NCBI GenBank assembly: GCA_002104895.1
Contig: MCFG01000095.1
Coordinates: 75,001-127,500 of the forward strand
Origin: Anaeromyces robustus
Taxonomy: Eukaryota > Neocallimastigomycota > Neocallimastigomycetes > Neocallimastigales > Neocallimastigaceae
DNA: 52,500 nucleotides
Direction: 5' to 3'
The translations under genes were made by a program, and so were the position numbers. Positions 30,609-45,438 of this stretch are shown piece by piece. Numbering within the stretch: position 1 is the first letter of the stretch; each line of letters starts with the position of its first letter. The notes under the pieces were generated by a model. That model was not told where the DNA came from. It ran no database searches and saw only the letters and a program-made list of their open reading frames with translations.

Positions 30609-31724
30609 TTAACTTCAACTTTTTATATCCAATTTAAAAATTCTTCATAAATATCCCCATTCATAAAGAATTTTTTTAATTAATTTAAAAAAAAAAAAAA
30701 AAAAGAAAAAAAGAAAAAATAATATTTAAAATATTTTATTATTATATTTTTTTAATATTACACAAAAATTTTTTAATTATTTAATTTATTTTATTTTATT
30801 TATTAATTTTATTTAATTTCTTTTTTATTTTTTTTTTTTAAAAAAAAATATTATTGTTTCATTTATAATATCTAAGTATTATTTAACCATATAATTATAT
30901 AATGTATGTATATTATTACCATATAACCATCATCTATATATTTTTTCATTTCTTCCACTAATAATTAATATATTAACAAAAAAAATATTTATTTCTTCTC
31001 TTTTCATAAATAATAAAAGAAAAAAATAAAAATAAAAATATTTGTACTACTAAAATTTTAAAAAATATTAAAAAAGATATAAAATAAACCATATTATATA
31101 TTGATAAGCATTGAATATTACTGTTGCTTTATTTTGTACTCTATTAAATTTAATTATTTTAATTTTAATCTTATATATAAAATTTTAAATAATATTATTT
31201 TCATAATGTGAAAAATTTTTTATATTGATAAATAAAATAATTCTACTACTACTATATATATCAATAATCTAGATTCATATCTTATAATTCAGAACTTTAT
31301 ATTGTGGTTATTAAATTAAATTGAAAAAAAAAAAAAAAAAAAAAATTGGTTTTTTTCTTTCTTCTCATATGTTGAAATATAGTCATTTCTATTCATAATA
31401 TAATTAACATATTTTTTTAATTTAAAAGAAAACAAAAAATATATATTTTGTTATTATTGTTAAATATTAGTTTCTTTCGAATTTTTTTATGATATTATTT
31501 TTATATCATTACTATTTCATAGTATAAAAAAATAAAAAAAAATAAACAATATCATATAAAAAGAAATATATATGAAAAACATAAATGTACATATATATAA
31601 ATAATTCTTATTTTTATTATATATTTAATTAATATATATTAAAACTGTATTTTTTTTATTTTTTTTTTTTTAATTCATGGGTATATATATTTTTTTTAAG
31701 ATGTATCATTATCTTTTATGTAAT
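30352..31724. other. Intergenic within the tandem array
   Basis: AT-rich, with a (TTTA)n array at about 30508-30611 and poly(A) runs near 30691 and 31322. It holds the upstream region of paralogue 1. No gene remnant seen. Confidence 0.65.
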
Positions 31725-31921
31725 TTATGAAAAAATTACATATAAAACTAAACTGAAAACTAACATAATGAAATTAGTTCGTAAACTAACTGTACCAGAA
31801 TTAGCATCTGAATAATTTCCGATATATTTTGCAATACATTGTTCTACATCTTGGTCAACAATTTCCATAGAAAATCCATTACTTCCTGTATATACAGTTC
31901 CATCATTCTCATTACCATTAA

Positions 31922-31952
<31 letters not shown>

Positions 31953-32462
31953 TTCATTATTATTAGTATAATTACTATTATAATAGGAAGTTGTAGCACT
32001 ATCATATATCATCCAAATTTTATCAAAATCATTTTTATCCCACGATGGTGGATTTTCAATTCCAAATTTTTCAGCTATATCTGGAATATTATCACTTGAC
32101 CAAGAAATAAGAATAACATCTTCAATATCATTTTTTATATCTTTAGTTAATTTTTTAATTTGACCACTTGTATAAGATAAATCGACATTAATATTAAGAG
32201 CTTCCGCAAGTGGTTCGACTGTATCCCTTGGTCTAGTTGATTGTTTCTTTTCTGATGGACTTTGAGCATATATTTTCTTTGGAGTAAGATATCTACCATT
32301 ATCACTAAATAAATTTATTAAACAATGTGCTCTAGTTTTACCTTTCGGTGAAAGATCTGTTTTTTTATCACTTAATTTTTCACCATGACGAATTATCATT
32401 ATTAATTTGGCATTGACAGCAACAATACCAAGTAATAAAATTATAAAATATCTTAAATGCAT
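31725..32462 (-). CDS. Secreted histidine-phosphatase-fold protein, paralogue 2
   Basis: Single exon, 245 aa. Signal peptide 1-18, then KLIMIIRHGEK (His 26). The core contains LSPKGKTRAHCLINLF, KIYAQSPSEKKQSTRPRDTV and VILISWSSDNIPDIAEKFG, the last with Ser/Ser where the second catalytic His would be expected. A short Asn/Asp repeat, NDNDNDNDNN, sits near residue 175. The C-terminus ends in a hydrophobic segment, TNFIMLVFSLVLYVIFS, after small polar residues, as in a GPI-anchor signal, so the protein is probably held at the cell surface. Cysteines near 54 and 214 match those of the paralogues. Confidence 0.87.
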
Positions 32463-33493
<1,031 letters not shown>

Positions 33494-34183
33494 TTATAAT
33501 GAAAAAAAGATAAGCATAGATACTAAGAAACTAAAAATAATTATGAAAGGACTCGTATTTAATCGAGAACTGTCAGAAGAAAATAAATTAATATTTTGTG
33601 CTATACATGTATCAATATTTTGTGGTACAATATCCATAGTATAACCATTTCCACTATAGGTTCCTTTTATTAAGCTTGAAGTATCACTGTTATCACTATT
33701 TTTTAAAAAAGAAGTAGAATCATCATGAATCATCCAAATTTCATCAAAAACATCATTATCCCATTCTGGTGGGTTTTCAATACCTATTTTTTCTGAAATT
33801 TCTTTAATATTATCATTTGACCAAGATATAAGAACAATATTTTCAGATTCATCTGTTATATCATTTGATAATTTTTTTACTTGACCACTAGTATAAGATA
33901 AATCTACTTCAAGACCAAGAGCATCAGCAAGTGGAGTTACTGTATCTCTTGGCCTAGTTGATTGTTTCTTTTCTGAAGGACTTTGAGCAAAAATTTTTTC
34001 AGGAGTAGCATAAGTACCATTATTACCAAAAACATTAATTAAACAGTAAGCTCTAGCTTTTCCTTTGGGTGAAAGATCTGTTACTTCATCGTTTAATTTT
34101 TCTCCATGACGAATAATCATAAATAATTTAGCATTTACTAAAGTAATTCCAAATAAGGATAATATAATATTTTGAAATTTCAT
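33494..34183 (-). CDS. Secreted histidine-phosphatase-fold protein, paralogue 3
   Basis: Single exon, 229 aa. Signal peptide 1-18 (MKFQNIILSLFGITLVNA), then KLFMIIRHGEK (His 26). The core is LSPKGKARAYCLINVF, KIFAQSPSEKKQSTRPRDTV, and IVLISWSNDNIKEISEKIG, which lacks the second His. It has the shortest linker of the tailed copies before the conserved VPQNIDTCIAQNI. The tail is SPFIIIFSFLVSMLIFFSL, GPI-signal-like. An NNGT sequon sits near residue 60. Nearly the same length as paralogue 4, so these two probably show the basic architecture of the family. Confidence 0.87.
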   Translation of the reverse strand: MKFQNIILSLFGITLVNAKLFMIIRHGEKLNDEVTDLSPKGKARAYCLINVFGNNGTYATPEKIFAQSPSEKKQSTRPRDTVTPLADALGLEVDLSYTSGQVKKLSNDITDESENIVLISWSNDNIKEISEKIGIENPPEWDNDVFDEIWMIHDDSTSFLKNSDNSDTSSLIKGTYSGNGYTMDIVPQNIDTCIAQNINLFSSDSSRLNTSPFIIIFSFLVSMLIFFSL

Positions 34184-35529
34184 TTTTTTTTTTTTTCTTT
34201 TCTAATAATAAAATTTAGTCAATTTATACTGTGTTATGATGATATTTACGTGTATATTAAAAAATAACCTTTTTTGTTCAAACTTTTTTTTCTTTTTTTT
34301 TCTCTTTTTTTATTATTATATTTAAAATTTAAATTATAAAATTTTAAATTGAAATCCTGAAGGTGTATAATAAAATTAAATTTTGTATTATATTTTATTA
34401 TTATTATTTTATGTATATATATATTATTATTATTATTATTATTATTTATATCTTTAAATTGTAATCTTAAGATAATTGAAATTTCGTTTAAAAGGATAAA
34501 TTAATAGTTTAAAAAAAAAAAAAATAGAATTAGATATACAAATTTTTAAGTTTAAATAAAAAAAAATTATTAATTAAATATGAGGTAATAAGTTAAAAAT
34601 TGGAAGCATAAGAATGCCAAGTTTTTTAATTATAACTAATTAAATTTGTAATTAAAAATCTATTTTATTATTTAATTATAAATTTATCATATCATGATAA
34701 AACGTAACTGTTTTATTATTAATAATAAATATTATTAATCATATTAAGTTTTAATTTTTTTTTATTTTATACTAATACATATTAATAATGTAATAATGTA
34801 AACCTTTATAATATATTTACTATAGTGGAAAAATAAAAAATAAAAAAATTTAAAGTTTATAATTTAATCTTAAAAAAACCAAATAATAATAATAATTAAT
34901 AAAAAATCCTTGCCATATTTTATATTAATCACAAATAACCATATTTTTGTTTAATTAAACCTATATTAACTTAAATATACATGTAAAAATGGAGTTTCAT
35001 CAATTTTTTATAGATGTTGATTCTGTATTAAAAAAAATATATATATATAATTAATGAGAGTTTATTGTTAAAAAATAAATAATAAACAATAAACAATTAT
35101 ATAAATAAATAATAAATAAATGAGAAATAAACTATTATATGAATTATTAAATAAATAATAAAATAAAATAAATATTTAAAATACGTAATTAAAAATAACA
35201 AATAACAAAAATAATATTTATAATATTTTTATCATAAATAAATATCAGATATGTAATTAATGAAAAAAAAAAAAAATAATAATAATTATTTTAAATTTTT
35301 ATATATATTATTAAAATATGAATTATTTAACAAAATAAAATTATTTTTATTTTGTTAATAGAAATATAAAAATAGTAAAAAAAAAACAATTAAATATTAA
35401 ATATTAAAATAAATAAATATATATATATAACAAAAAAAAAATATTAATAAAGTAAAACAAAAAAAAATAATAACAAATAAATAATAAAAATTACACAAGT
35501 TTTCTTTTAATATATATATTTATTTTTTA

Positions 35530-35561
<32 letters not shown>

Positions 35562-35975
35562 ATTTTTTTTTATTTTTTTATTTTTTTATTTTTTTATTTT
35601 TATTTTTTATTTATTTTTTTTTTTTTTTGAGTTAATAATAAAATAAAATAATTATTATATATAATTTTAATAAGTACTTTGAATTAGATATATATAATTA
35701 TATGTAAAATATATATTATATATTATTAATATCTTCAATTATAAATAATAAAAAAAATTCTTTAAAAATCTTGTTATACCAATAAAATAAATAGTATATA
35801 TATAAAAATATATATTTATCTATATATACTTATTTTCTTTATATGTATAATTATGTCTTTTAATATATATTATATTAATAAAAATATAGAAATAAACTAA
35901 AAATTATAAAATAAATAGTATAATTTTATATATTTTATTATATAATTATTTTCTTCGCTCGCTTTATTATGTTTT
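34184..35975. other. Intergenic within the tandem array
   Basis: AT-rich. It contains one of the aatgccaag phrases (34613-34621) that recur in the gene desert beyond paralogue 5, and a T-rich TTTTTATTTTT run at about 35519-35632. No gene seen. Confidence 0.6.
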
Positions 35976-36665
35976 TTAACATAAATTAATAAAAACGCAT
36001 ACTAATAAACTAAAGATTGCTATAATAAAATTATAATTTATTTTTTCAGAACCTGAAGTCATAGAACCACCGTTTTGGAATTGAGCAATGTTTTGAGAAA
36101 TACAAGTTTCAACATTTTGAGAAACAATATCCATAGTAACACCATTACCACTGTAAGTTGCAATTGGTTGTGAATTTCCATTCTTTACATAAGATGCTGA
36201 GGTACTATCATAAATTACCCAAATATTATCAAAAGAATCCTTATCCCATTCTGGTGGATTTTCAACACCAAGCTTTTGAGCAATATCTGGAATGTTATCA
36301 TTAGACCATGAAACAAGAACAACTTCTTCTGGTGAACTTAAAATATCATTAGAAAGTTTTTTAACCTTACCACTAGTATAAGATAAATCTACTTCAAGTC
36401 CAAGAGATTCAGCAAGTGGAGTTACTGTATCTTTTGGTCTAGTAGATTGCTTCTTTTCTGTTGGACTTTGAGCATAAATCTTTTGTGGGGTAGCATAAAC
36501 ATTTTTAAATAAATCAATTAAACAATAAGCTCTTGTTTGACCTTTTGGTGAAAGATTAGTTACTTTATCATTTAACTTTTCACCATGACGAATAAGCATA
36601 ACAATTTTAGCATTAGTTAAAGCAATGCTAATTAACATAATTAAAGCAATATGGTAGAATTTCAT
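35976..36665 (-). CDS. Secreted histidine-phosphatase-fold protein, paralogue 4
   Basis: Single exon, 229 aa. Signal peptide 1-19, then KIVMLIRHGEK (His 27). The core is LSPKGQTRAYCLIDLF, KIYAQSPTEKKQSTRPKDTV, and VVLVSWSNDNIPDIAQKLG without the second His. The C-terminal region has VSQNVETCISQNIAQF, then a Gly/Ser stretch (a plausible GPI attachment site), then the hydrophobic tail NYNFIIAIFSLLVCVFINLC. The NNGT sequon found in paralogues 1 and 3 is absent. Base composition and codon choice look less extreme than in paralogue 1, which might reflect higher expression; this is only an impression. Confidence 0.87.
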   Translation of the reverse strand: MKFYHIALIMLISIALTNAKIVMLIRHGEKLNDKVTNLSPKGQTRAYCLIDLFKNVYATPQKIYAQSPTEKKQSTRPKDTVTPLAESLGLEVDLSYTSGKVKKLSNDILSSPEEVVLVSWSNDNIPDIAQKLGVENPPEWDKDSFDNIWVIYDSTSASYVKNGNSQPIATYSGNGVTMDIVSQNVETCISQNIAQFQNGGSMTSGSEKINYNFIIAIFSLLVCVFINLC

Positions 36666-38010
36666 CTTTTCCTTTTCTATTTAAATATTATATATATTCT
36701 AATTTGATTTATATTTAAAATTATTTATATTATTTTATTTTTTTTTTTAATATTTTTTTATTTGTTATTATATTTTTTTTCTCCTTTTTGATTTTTTGTT
36801 AATTTTTTTAATAATAATATTTGTATATATGTTTCAATTACAAATATTATTTATATAGTAATTATTTTTTATTTATTTTTTTTTTTTTTTTATTAATGGT
36901 ATTTTTTAAATTGTGGTTTCAAAAAAAAAAAAAAAATATTTGAGAATTTATTATTTTTATATTTGGGATTTACATGATTATATTAATTTCTATGCAATAT
37001 AAATAATATATACAATATTAAGATACAATTTTATTTTAAGATACAATTTATATATATATAATATATATTTTAATACATTATTGTATATTAATCAATAGTA
37101 TTCAAATTTTAATTTATTAATATTATAATATATATTTTTATATATTTTTTTTTATTTCAATATAACTAAATATATTAAATAAAATTATATCTTTGAAAGA
37201 TTAGAATAATATTTTAATAAAAATAAATAATAAAACAATATTATTTTTATTTAATAATTATTTATTATTTACTAAGTTAATCGTTTATAATATTCTGCCA
37301 AGTAATTCAAATAACCAAAAAAAAAAAAAAAAAAAAAATTAAGAATAATATACAAAAGTATAACATTTTTTTTTAGTATTGTTTAATTATTTATTAATAT
37401 ATTCAATTAGTCATTTAAAAAAAAAAAAAGATATCAAATAAAAAAGCTTATCTTAAATGACTAGATAATTATATTATTTATTATTATATTTATTATTATT
37501 TTAGTTTATACTATATATTCATAATTTTACTCTTATTTAATTTTTTAATTATACACAAAATTTTAATAAATGTGTATACATAATATATATATCAAATAAT
37601 AAGAAGGTATGTAAAAAATGATTATTAGGACAAAATAAAAAGTTAATTTCTTTGTAATTACTCCTTTTAATTATAAATGATGTATTCTATTATATATAAT
37701 AGTTATTCTCATTTTTTATCATTTATTCCTGTTAATCCTATGCAAGTATTTGAGTAAATTATAAAAATTGACAATTAAAGAATTGACGTTAAAGAAAACA
37801 AGAAAAATTGCATGTTCATAATGAAATAAATAATTTGTGGAAAATTCCAATACAAAAAAATTTAAGGGTGGAAACAATATTAATTGAAAAAAATAATTTA
37901 AATATGCTATATATATTAATTTTATTTAATAATATATTAATTAAAAATATATTAAAAATTCATTTAAATAAATATATATATATACAATAATCAAATTATA
38001 ATTATCACAT

Positions 38011-38053
<43 letters not shown>

Positions 38054-39703
38054 TATTTATTTATTTACTATTTCTATTTTACTTGTTTAATATTTATTTA
38101 AATATATATATTTTATATTTTATTACTTTTTTATTTTAATGTAGAGTTAGTACTAGTTTCTTCTTCCTTGCAACATCAAATATACTAAGATATGTTCTGG
38201 AATTTTATCATTTAATCTTCTGGTAAATACGAATATTATTAGTTAATGATAACCATTTTCCTAATTCTTAAAGTAAATAGATAAATAATAAAACCCTAGC
38301 AAAAAATAAAACATACAAATAAAATAGTGTAATATTTTGTATTATATTTTTATATATTATGCTTTTTTACTTGTAATTAAAAGGAGTAATTAAACTTCTA
38401 AGAAAAAAAAAAAAAAAAAACAAAGAGAAAAAAAAGAAAAAAAGAATTGTTAAATAATATTTAAAATGAAATTACTAAATTATATTTTTGTTTTGTACCA
38501 ATCAGTCGCATTACATATTATAAATAATAATAATAATTAGTTATATGAACTTTTGTAAAAAAAAAAAGTTTAAATTTTAACTAATTATAATTATTTTTTA
38601 TTAACATAATGAAATTGTAAAAATTTGTGTTTATTTTTATATCAAAAAAATTTTTTTTTTTGTGTTTTGATATATCCTTTATAATAACTAATTTATTTAT
38701 TTTAATATGGTAGAATCATTTTGAACTATAAATATTAGTATTTTATTAATTATCAAAATTAACTTTTTTTATATATATATTAACAACTAAAAAAATAATT
38801 AATAGAAAATGAATCACAAAATAATTAAATATAATAAAATATAAAAAATTATTTTTATAAAGTACAATTTTAACCAATTTTGAATTTAAAATGAAATATA
38901 TAAAAGATAAAAAAAAAATAATAATAAATACTTCTCATATTTCATAATTTCATATTTATTTTCATTTTTATATAACTATTAAATTTGATAATATGTTTAT
39001 TAATTTCTTTTTTTTTAGTCTAAAATAAAGAATATGCCATACATGAAATGTTAAACAAAAACTACTTCAAATAATATTAATAAATTTATTTATTTAAACT
39101 TTCAAAATTAAATATTAGTGTAAAAAAAAAATGGGAGAAATTTTTCAAGTTAATTCTATAATTCTATATATATTAATAATATTTTTTATTTTGGAAAATC
39201 TTTTGTTTTGAATGTTTAAAAAAAGTTTTTAAATGATATAAAATTTAATTAATATATTAATATATAAAATAAAAAAAAAGAAAAAAAAGTGTTAAAAGTT
39301 ATGATTTTAAATTAATTTTCTACCTATATTATTATATATAATAATTTAATAAAAATAATAAAAATATTCTCTACACCAATATTTTCTTTATAATTTTTAT
39401 ACAATATTTTTTTTTTTACAATTTTTTTTTTTTTATTTTTTACAATTTTTTTTATTTTTTTTTTATTTTATTTTTTTTTTTTTTTTACAGTCTTTTTTAT
39501 AAAAGATTTTTTTTAATTTTACATATATTTATACAATTTATTTTAATAAATATAATTTCATTTTTTTTAAAGTGTACATTTATATATATATATATATATT
39601 AAAAAGACAGATAATTAATATACAACTGATATTAATATAAATAACAAAATCTCTTTATATTCCACTATTTAAAGAAAAAAGCATAATTTTATCTATTGGA
39701 ACT
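36666..39703. other. 3-kb intergenic stretch before paralogue 5
   Basis: Very AT-rich, with a (TTTA)n array at about 38008-38053 and poly(A/T) runs near 37317, 38402 and 39408-39486. I looked for a decayed sixth paralogue between the fourth and fifth and found neither an RHGEK nor an STRPRDT remnant. One 60-codon frame at 37808-37990 looks like chance. Confidence 0.6.
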
Positions 39704-40765
39704 TTATACAATATACATAAAAATATATAAAAAAACACTAAAAATAGTCATGTAGAAACTAGTTTTTAATTCAACTGACCCAGAACTTGCTTGGATATTA
39801 CCATTATTTTGGGTATTTGTATTTGATGGTGATGATGATAACTCTTTAGCAATACAATCATCAATATTTTGTTTAACGATATCTAAAGAAAAAGCATTTC
39901 TCTTTGAGAAATTATATCCTGTATTATAATTATTATTATTGGTATTAACATTTGAGTCATAATTATATCCATTATTATAATTACCATTATTATTACTTCC
40001 ATCATTGTTAGTGTTATAAGAAGTATAACCATTGTTATTTGAATTACCATAATTGTTATTATTATTATTATTATTATAATATCCATCATTGTTACCACCA
40101 TTTGTACCATAATTATTATTATTGGTTCCAAATTCACCAGTTGTACCATAATTATTATTATTATTAATATTATTATTATTATTGTTATTATTATTGGTTC
40201 CAAATTCACCATTTGTACCAGAATTTACACCAGAATTTGTACCAAAACTACTATTATTATTTACATTATCATAGGTTTGTTGATTAGAATATGGAGTACC
40301 ATCAGATATCATCCAAATTTCATCAAAAACATCTTTATCCCAATTTCCTGGTGCATTCATTATATTAAATTGTTCAGCAAAATCTGGAATTTTATCATTT
40401 GACCATGAAATAAGAACAACTTCTTCTGGTGAATTTAAAATTTCACTAGAAAGTTGTTTAACTTTACCACTAGTATAAGTTAAATCCACTTGAAGTCCAA
40501 GAGATTCTGCAAGTGGAACAACTGTATCCCTTGGTCTAGTTGATTGTTTCTTTTCAGTTGGACTTTGTGCATAAATCCTTTGTGGAGTAGCATATATACC
40601 ATTTTGACCGAAAAGATTAATTAAACATTTAGCACGAGCTTCACCTTTTGGTGAGAGATTAGTCACTTCATCATTTAATTTTTCACCATGACGGATAATC
40701 ATAACTAATTTGGCATTTACCAATGAAATACCAAATAAAACTGAAATGATTGACTTAAACTTCAT
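39704..40765 (-). CDS. Secreted histidine-phosphatase-fold protein, paralogue 5, with Asn/Gly-rich linker
   Basis: Single exon, 353 aa, longest of the five. Signal peptide MKFKSIISVLFGISLVNA, then KLVMIIRHGEK (His 26). The core is LSPKGEARAKCLINLF, RIYAQSPTEKKQSTRPRDTV, and VVLISWSNDKIPDFAEQF, again without the second His. From about residue 170 to 290 a low-complexity linker of Asn, Gly, Tyr and Thr (GTNNNN, GEFGTNNNN, YNNNN units) is inserted before the conserved VKQNIDDCIAKEL. The end is Gly/Ser then TSFYMTIFSVFLYIFMYIV, GPI-signal-like. Such a spacer could lift the domain off the cell wall; inference only. Other-frame readings of the linker are shadows. Confidence 0.87.
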   Translation of the reverse strand: MKFKSIISVLFGISLVNAKLVMIIRHGEKLNDEVTNLSPKGEARAKCLINLFGQNGIYATPQRIYAQSPTEKKQSTRPRDTVVPLAESLGLQVDLTYTSGKVKQLSSEILNSPEEVVLISWSNDKIPDFAEQFNIMNAPGNWDKDVFDEIWMISDGTPYSNQQTYDNVNNNSSFGTNSGVNSGTNGEFGTNNNNNNNNNINNNNNYGTTGEFGTNNNNYGTNGGNNDGYYNNNNNNNNYGNSNNNGYTSYNTNNDGSNNNGNYNNGYNYDSNVNTNNNNYNTGYNFSKRNAFSLDIVKQNIDDCIAKELSSSPSNTNTQNNGNIQASSGSVELKTSFYMTIFSVFLYIFMYIV

Positions 40766-42519
40766 TTTTATTAAAATTTTTTTTTATTATTTCTTTGTTC
40801 AAATAAAATTTATTTTTATAAACTATAAAAATTTATAATTTAAAAAAAAAAAATGGAAAAATTGGAAAAATTTCATTTATATATATTTTTTTTGTATACT
40901 TTTTTTTTAATTAGTAATAGAAGATTTCTAAAATTAAATCTTATTGGTTTTTTTTTTTTTTTTTTTTAAATGAAAAAAATTTAATATATAAATTTATAGT
41001 TAATTATATTTATAATGTATATATATTTATATATAATTGTATATTTTATTCAAAATAACACAAAAAAAAAAATAAAGTTTTTTTACTAAATAAGGAAGAT
41101 TTATAATTATAATAATAAACAAAATAAATAATATAAAAAAAAAATTAATTTATATGGAAAATAATATAAAAAAAAAATTAATTTATATGGAAAAAAAAAA
41201 AATTTTAAATTATATAAAATAATATAAAATTACAGAAAATTCATTTATATATTATATTCATTTAAATATATTTGTTTTATTTTATTTACATATTATATAA
41301 TTGTACATTTATTTAAATATATTTATTTTATTTACATATTTATATATTGTACATTTATTTAAATAATGTATTTTTTTTCTAATAAATAATTGATTTAATA
41401 AATATATGCCGTTATTAATATTATTAATATTATTACAATAATTACAATAATTACAATAACAAAATTTTTCCTCATAATTTATTATATTAAAAATTTTAAG
41501 TTTTTTATTAAATTTAATAAATATTTATATTAAATATCAAAATTTTTTATATCCAATTAGCAATCTAATCTGTGACACGTTATTAATTTATTATTCTATA
41601 TTTCTTTTTTTTTTTTTTTATTAATATTCTATATTTCTCTTTTTTTTTTTTTATTAATATTATTATTCTATATTTCTTTTTTTACATATTTTCTTTCTTT
41701 CTTTTTTTATATTATTAATCTATATTTCTTTTTTTACCTTTTGCTTTATTATTCCACATTTCTTTTTTTACATATTTTTTATTACAAAATAAATATTTTT
41801 GACTATGCATTATTTATTTTATCTATTTCATTTTTTTAATTATTAAAAAGTAACTTTTTTTTTTTTTAAATTTTCAATGAACACATAAATTTTTATATTA
41901 TAAAAAATGAATTAAAAGTATTTCTGGATAAAAAAGGAAAAAAAAAGGTACTTTTTCATAATCTTACTATTATCTTACTATTATCTTACTATTATATAAA
42001 ATTAAAATTAGAAAAAAGAAAAAAAAAAAGAAAATAGTTATAAATATTATTTAAATATCTAGTAATAATATAAAATAAAATAAAATAAAAATTTTTCATG
42101 AAATTGTAATGCCAAGATTTCTTTTATATTCTATTTCACCATTTCAATATCATAACATTAAGAACCAAAAAAAATGTAAAAATAAATATTTAAAGAAAAA
42201 GCTTTATAATTTTTTTTTAATCTATGTTTTTAAAAACAATAACAAAATGTATATTATCTTATGATAATATTGTTTAATTATTAATTTAAAATTTTAGTAA
42301 TATATTTTTCATTTAAATCTATGAATAATTATTAATAATTAATATACTGTTTTTTTTTTTTCCAACACGTTTTAAATTTCTTTGTCATCATATCATATAT
42401 TGGAAAAAAATTTTTTTTCCAATAAGTTTTTACTTTATATTAAACAAATAATGATTCATAAAGTTTAAAATGCCAAGATAAATTGATATCCTATAATATT
42501 ATTTATTTTTTATTTATTA

Positions 42520-42608
42520 TCTATTTATTTATTTTTTATTTATTATCTATTTATATATTATTTATTATTTATCTATTTATCTATTTATCTATTTATCTAT
42601 CTATCTAT

Positions 42609-42683
<75 letters not shown>
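42520..42683. repeat. TTTA/TCTA tetranucleotide array
   Basis: Begins with tttattatctatttatt-type units, passes through tctatttatctatttat, and ends in about 20 perfect TTTA units. Confidence 0.9.
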
Positions 42684-45438
42684 TTATTGTTAATTATATT
42701 CGTTATTAGTTATTAATTCTTAGTTATTATTTATACTATTAAAAATAATAAAATAGAAAATGTCTATTTCAATTGTTATTAAGTATTAATGGTCATAAAA
42801 TGGAATTGATTTTTTCATTTCATCCATAGAAGAATGTACCAACATAGTTAAACTTTTCTTTTATACCTTTGATTATTAAATAATAAAAATTTTTCCTGAA
42901 ATAATTCTTTTATATTAAACACAAATTTAATAATTTGATTTATAAAAAATTTTTAATTTTTACATTTGGTGATTATTATTATTATTATTATTATTATTCT
43001 ACATATTTTAAAATGCCAAGATTAATAGTTGTAACTCTAAATATTATAATTTAATGGAATATTTATTTTTTTTTTTAAAAAAAAAAAAAAAAGAATCAAT
43101 ATATAAAAGAGAAGCTATTGTACTATACATATAAAATTAATTATCACTGTTAAATAGTTGACACAATTGATCATCATTATTTGATTTATAATAAAAGTTA
43201 AAAAATAATCAAGTATTTATTTATTACAAATAAAAAAGGAAAAAATAAAAAAAAAAAAAAAAGTAACAATATAATTTAATATAAAAATTTACTTTTAAAA
43301 ATATTTTTAATATAATAGAATACTATATATTTGAATATATATTTATATATTCGTACATATTTATTATCATAAATTTTTTTAAAACAATGTGATTCATAGC
43401 AATTTTAATAAAAGAAATGAATACATAAAACAAACATATATATATATATATAAGATTAATAATACTTTGTAACATATAAATATATTGGAATAAATAAATA
43501 AATAAATAATATTAGTTATAAAATTATCATTGAAAGTTATGTAATGTAAAAATTAAATTACATGATTTTCAATGATATTTTGTAGTTATTTATATAATTC
43601 ATATTAATATAGATAAGTATTTAGTCATATAGTTTATAAAATGTAAAGATAAAATATTTATATAAAGTTGCAAAAAGTGTTATTATAGTTTATAGCATTA
43701 GAAGAATAAAAATTGATATTAATACTTTTATTAATACTTTTATATTTAATAATAATTATATAGTAAAAAGTAAATTTTAATAATTAGTAGTTAATATATA
43801 TGATATGTATTTTTTATGTAAAAAGTATTTTAACATAGTATAAAGAAAAATAAAAAAATAAAACAAAGTAAATAATATTTAATAATAAGAATAATAAGAA
43901 CAATAATAAGAATAATAATTTGTAAATATAGAATTAATTTTTAATTAAGTGTTTATATTATTAATATATATAAAAATACCATTTGTATTACTCTGTATTT
44001 AACACAATATATATGCAATAGAATAATTCTACTTTTAATATTTTTTATCATATATTATCTTTAAGATATAAACTATAATAAAATAGTTATTAAAATTAAT
44101 TATATATATTAAAAAAATAATACAAAAATTATTATGATGATTATTCATTATTATTACTCTTTATTTTTAATATTATAATTATTAATGATTATTATTGTAA
44201 ATTTATCATAAAAATGTTTTCTTAAAATAAGACAGACATCATTCCGATTTAAATAACCAATTTAACCCCGATATTTAGGTAGATAAGTTATAAAAGTTCA
44301 ATGACAGATTGTTAAATTTTTTTTTACTGCTTTTCCCTAATTAATGATATTTTGTTGGAAAACTCATATTTTGATACAGATTTTACCATATTATTTAAAT
44401 TTATTATCATTTAAAATTTCATCCAACTTAAAATGTTTATTAATATATATATATAATTTTATTCCTCTATCCATGACTGTCATTGTTTTTAGCTTTTTCT
44501 ATTTATTGTAATGCATATACATGTTTTATTTCATTTCCCAAGTTTAAAATTACTAATATTTTAATTTTTATTTTTTAACTATGAATTATATAATATTAGT
44601 TAATTCTATATAAAATATATAATATAATACAATATAATATAATATAATATAGTATTAATATATATTTTAAACTTTATATATGTATATATAATATCTATTA
44701 AAAATAATATTTGGTAATACATAAAAATTATTTAATATAAATATTAGTAATATTAGTAATTAAGTTGAATTATTAATTAAAAAAAAATATAACAGTGGAA
44801 AATAGGAATAAAAATTATTTAGTTGTATTACATTATGTAATAATATATTTAATAATTAATAATAATTCTATTAATTATTAAATATAATATTAAAAACAAC
44901 AAATTTTTTAAAAATATAAATACGTTTTCCAGTATAGATTATCTATTTATACAATAATATGTATAAAAAAAAACCTTGTTAATATAAGATTATTAATTTA
45001 TTAATTAGTATAAAATTTCAATCATACTGCCACAATTCTTTTTAAATTATTTTATTATTTAAAATTATTTTCCTTTTATAGAATTTTTTTTTTACTTTTA
45101 TAGAATAATTTTTTTTACTATTATTATCAAATAAAATGTTAATTTGATTAACAAATATTATTTACAAATATTGTTTCTTACTATATTATTATTATAATTA
45201 TTATTATTTTATGATATATATTATTATTTCTATTATTATCATTATATAATTATATATTATTATTATTATTCATTCATTCATTCTATTATTATCATTTTAT
45301 TATTGTTATTAATTATTAATATTATTTTATACCTAAAGTTAACCTTATTTTATCATATTTTTTTATTCTAATTTTTCTTTTATAGATATAGATAATATTT
45401 ATAATATTTATAATATTTATATATAAATCCAATCATAA

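Noticed and set aside
37808-37990. 60-codon plus-strand frame between paralogues 4 and 5
   Set aside because: AT-driven Asn/Ile/Leu composition, no family, no splice partners.
36666-39703. Possible decayed sixth phosphatase-fold gene
   Set aside because: No RHGEK, STRPRDT or ISW remnant found on either strand.
42483-42716. 77-codon Tyr/Leu/Phe frame
   Set aside because: Read through the tetranucleotide array.
44220-44560. Slightly GC-richer stretch in the desert
   Set aside because: No open frame longer than chance, no splice-linked frames and no similarity to neighbouring genes recognised.
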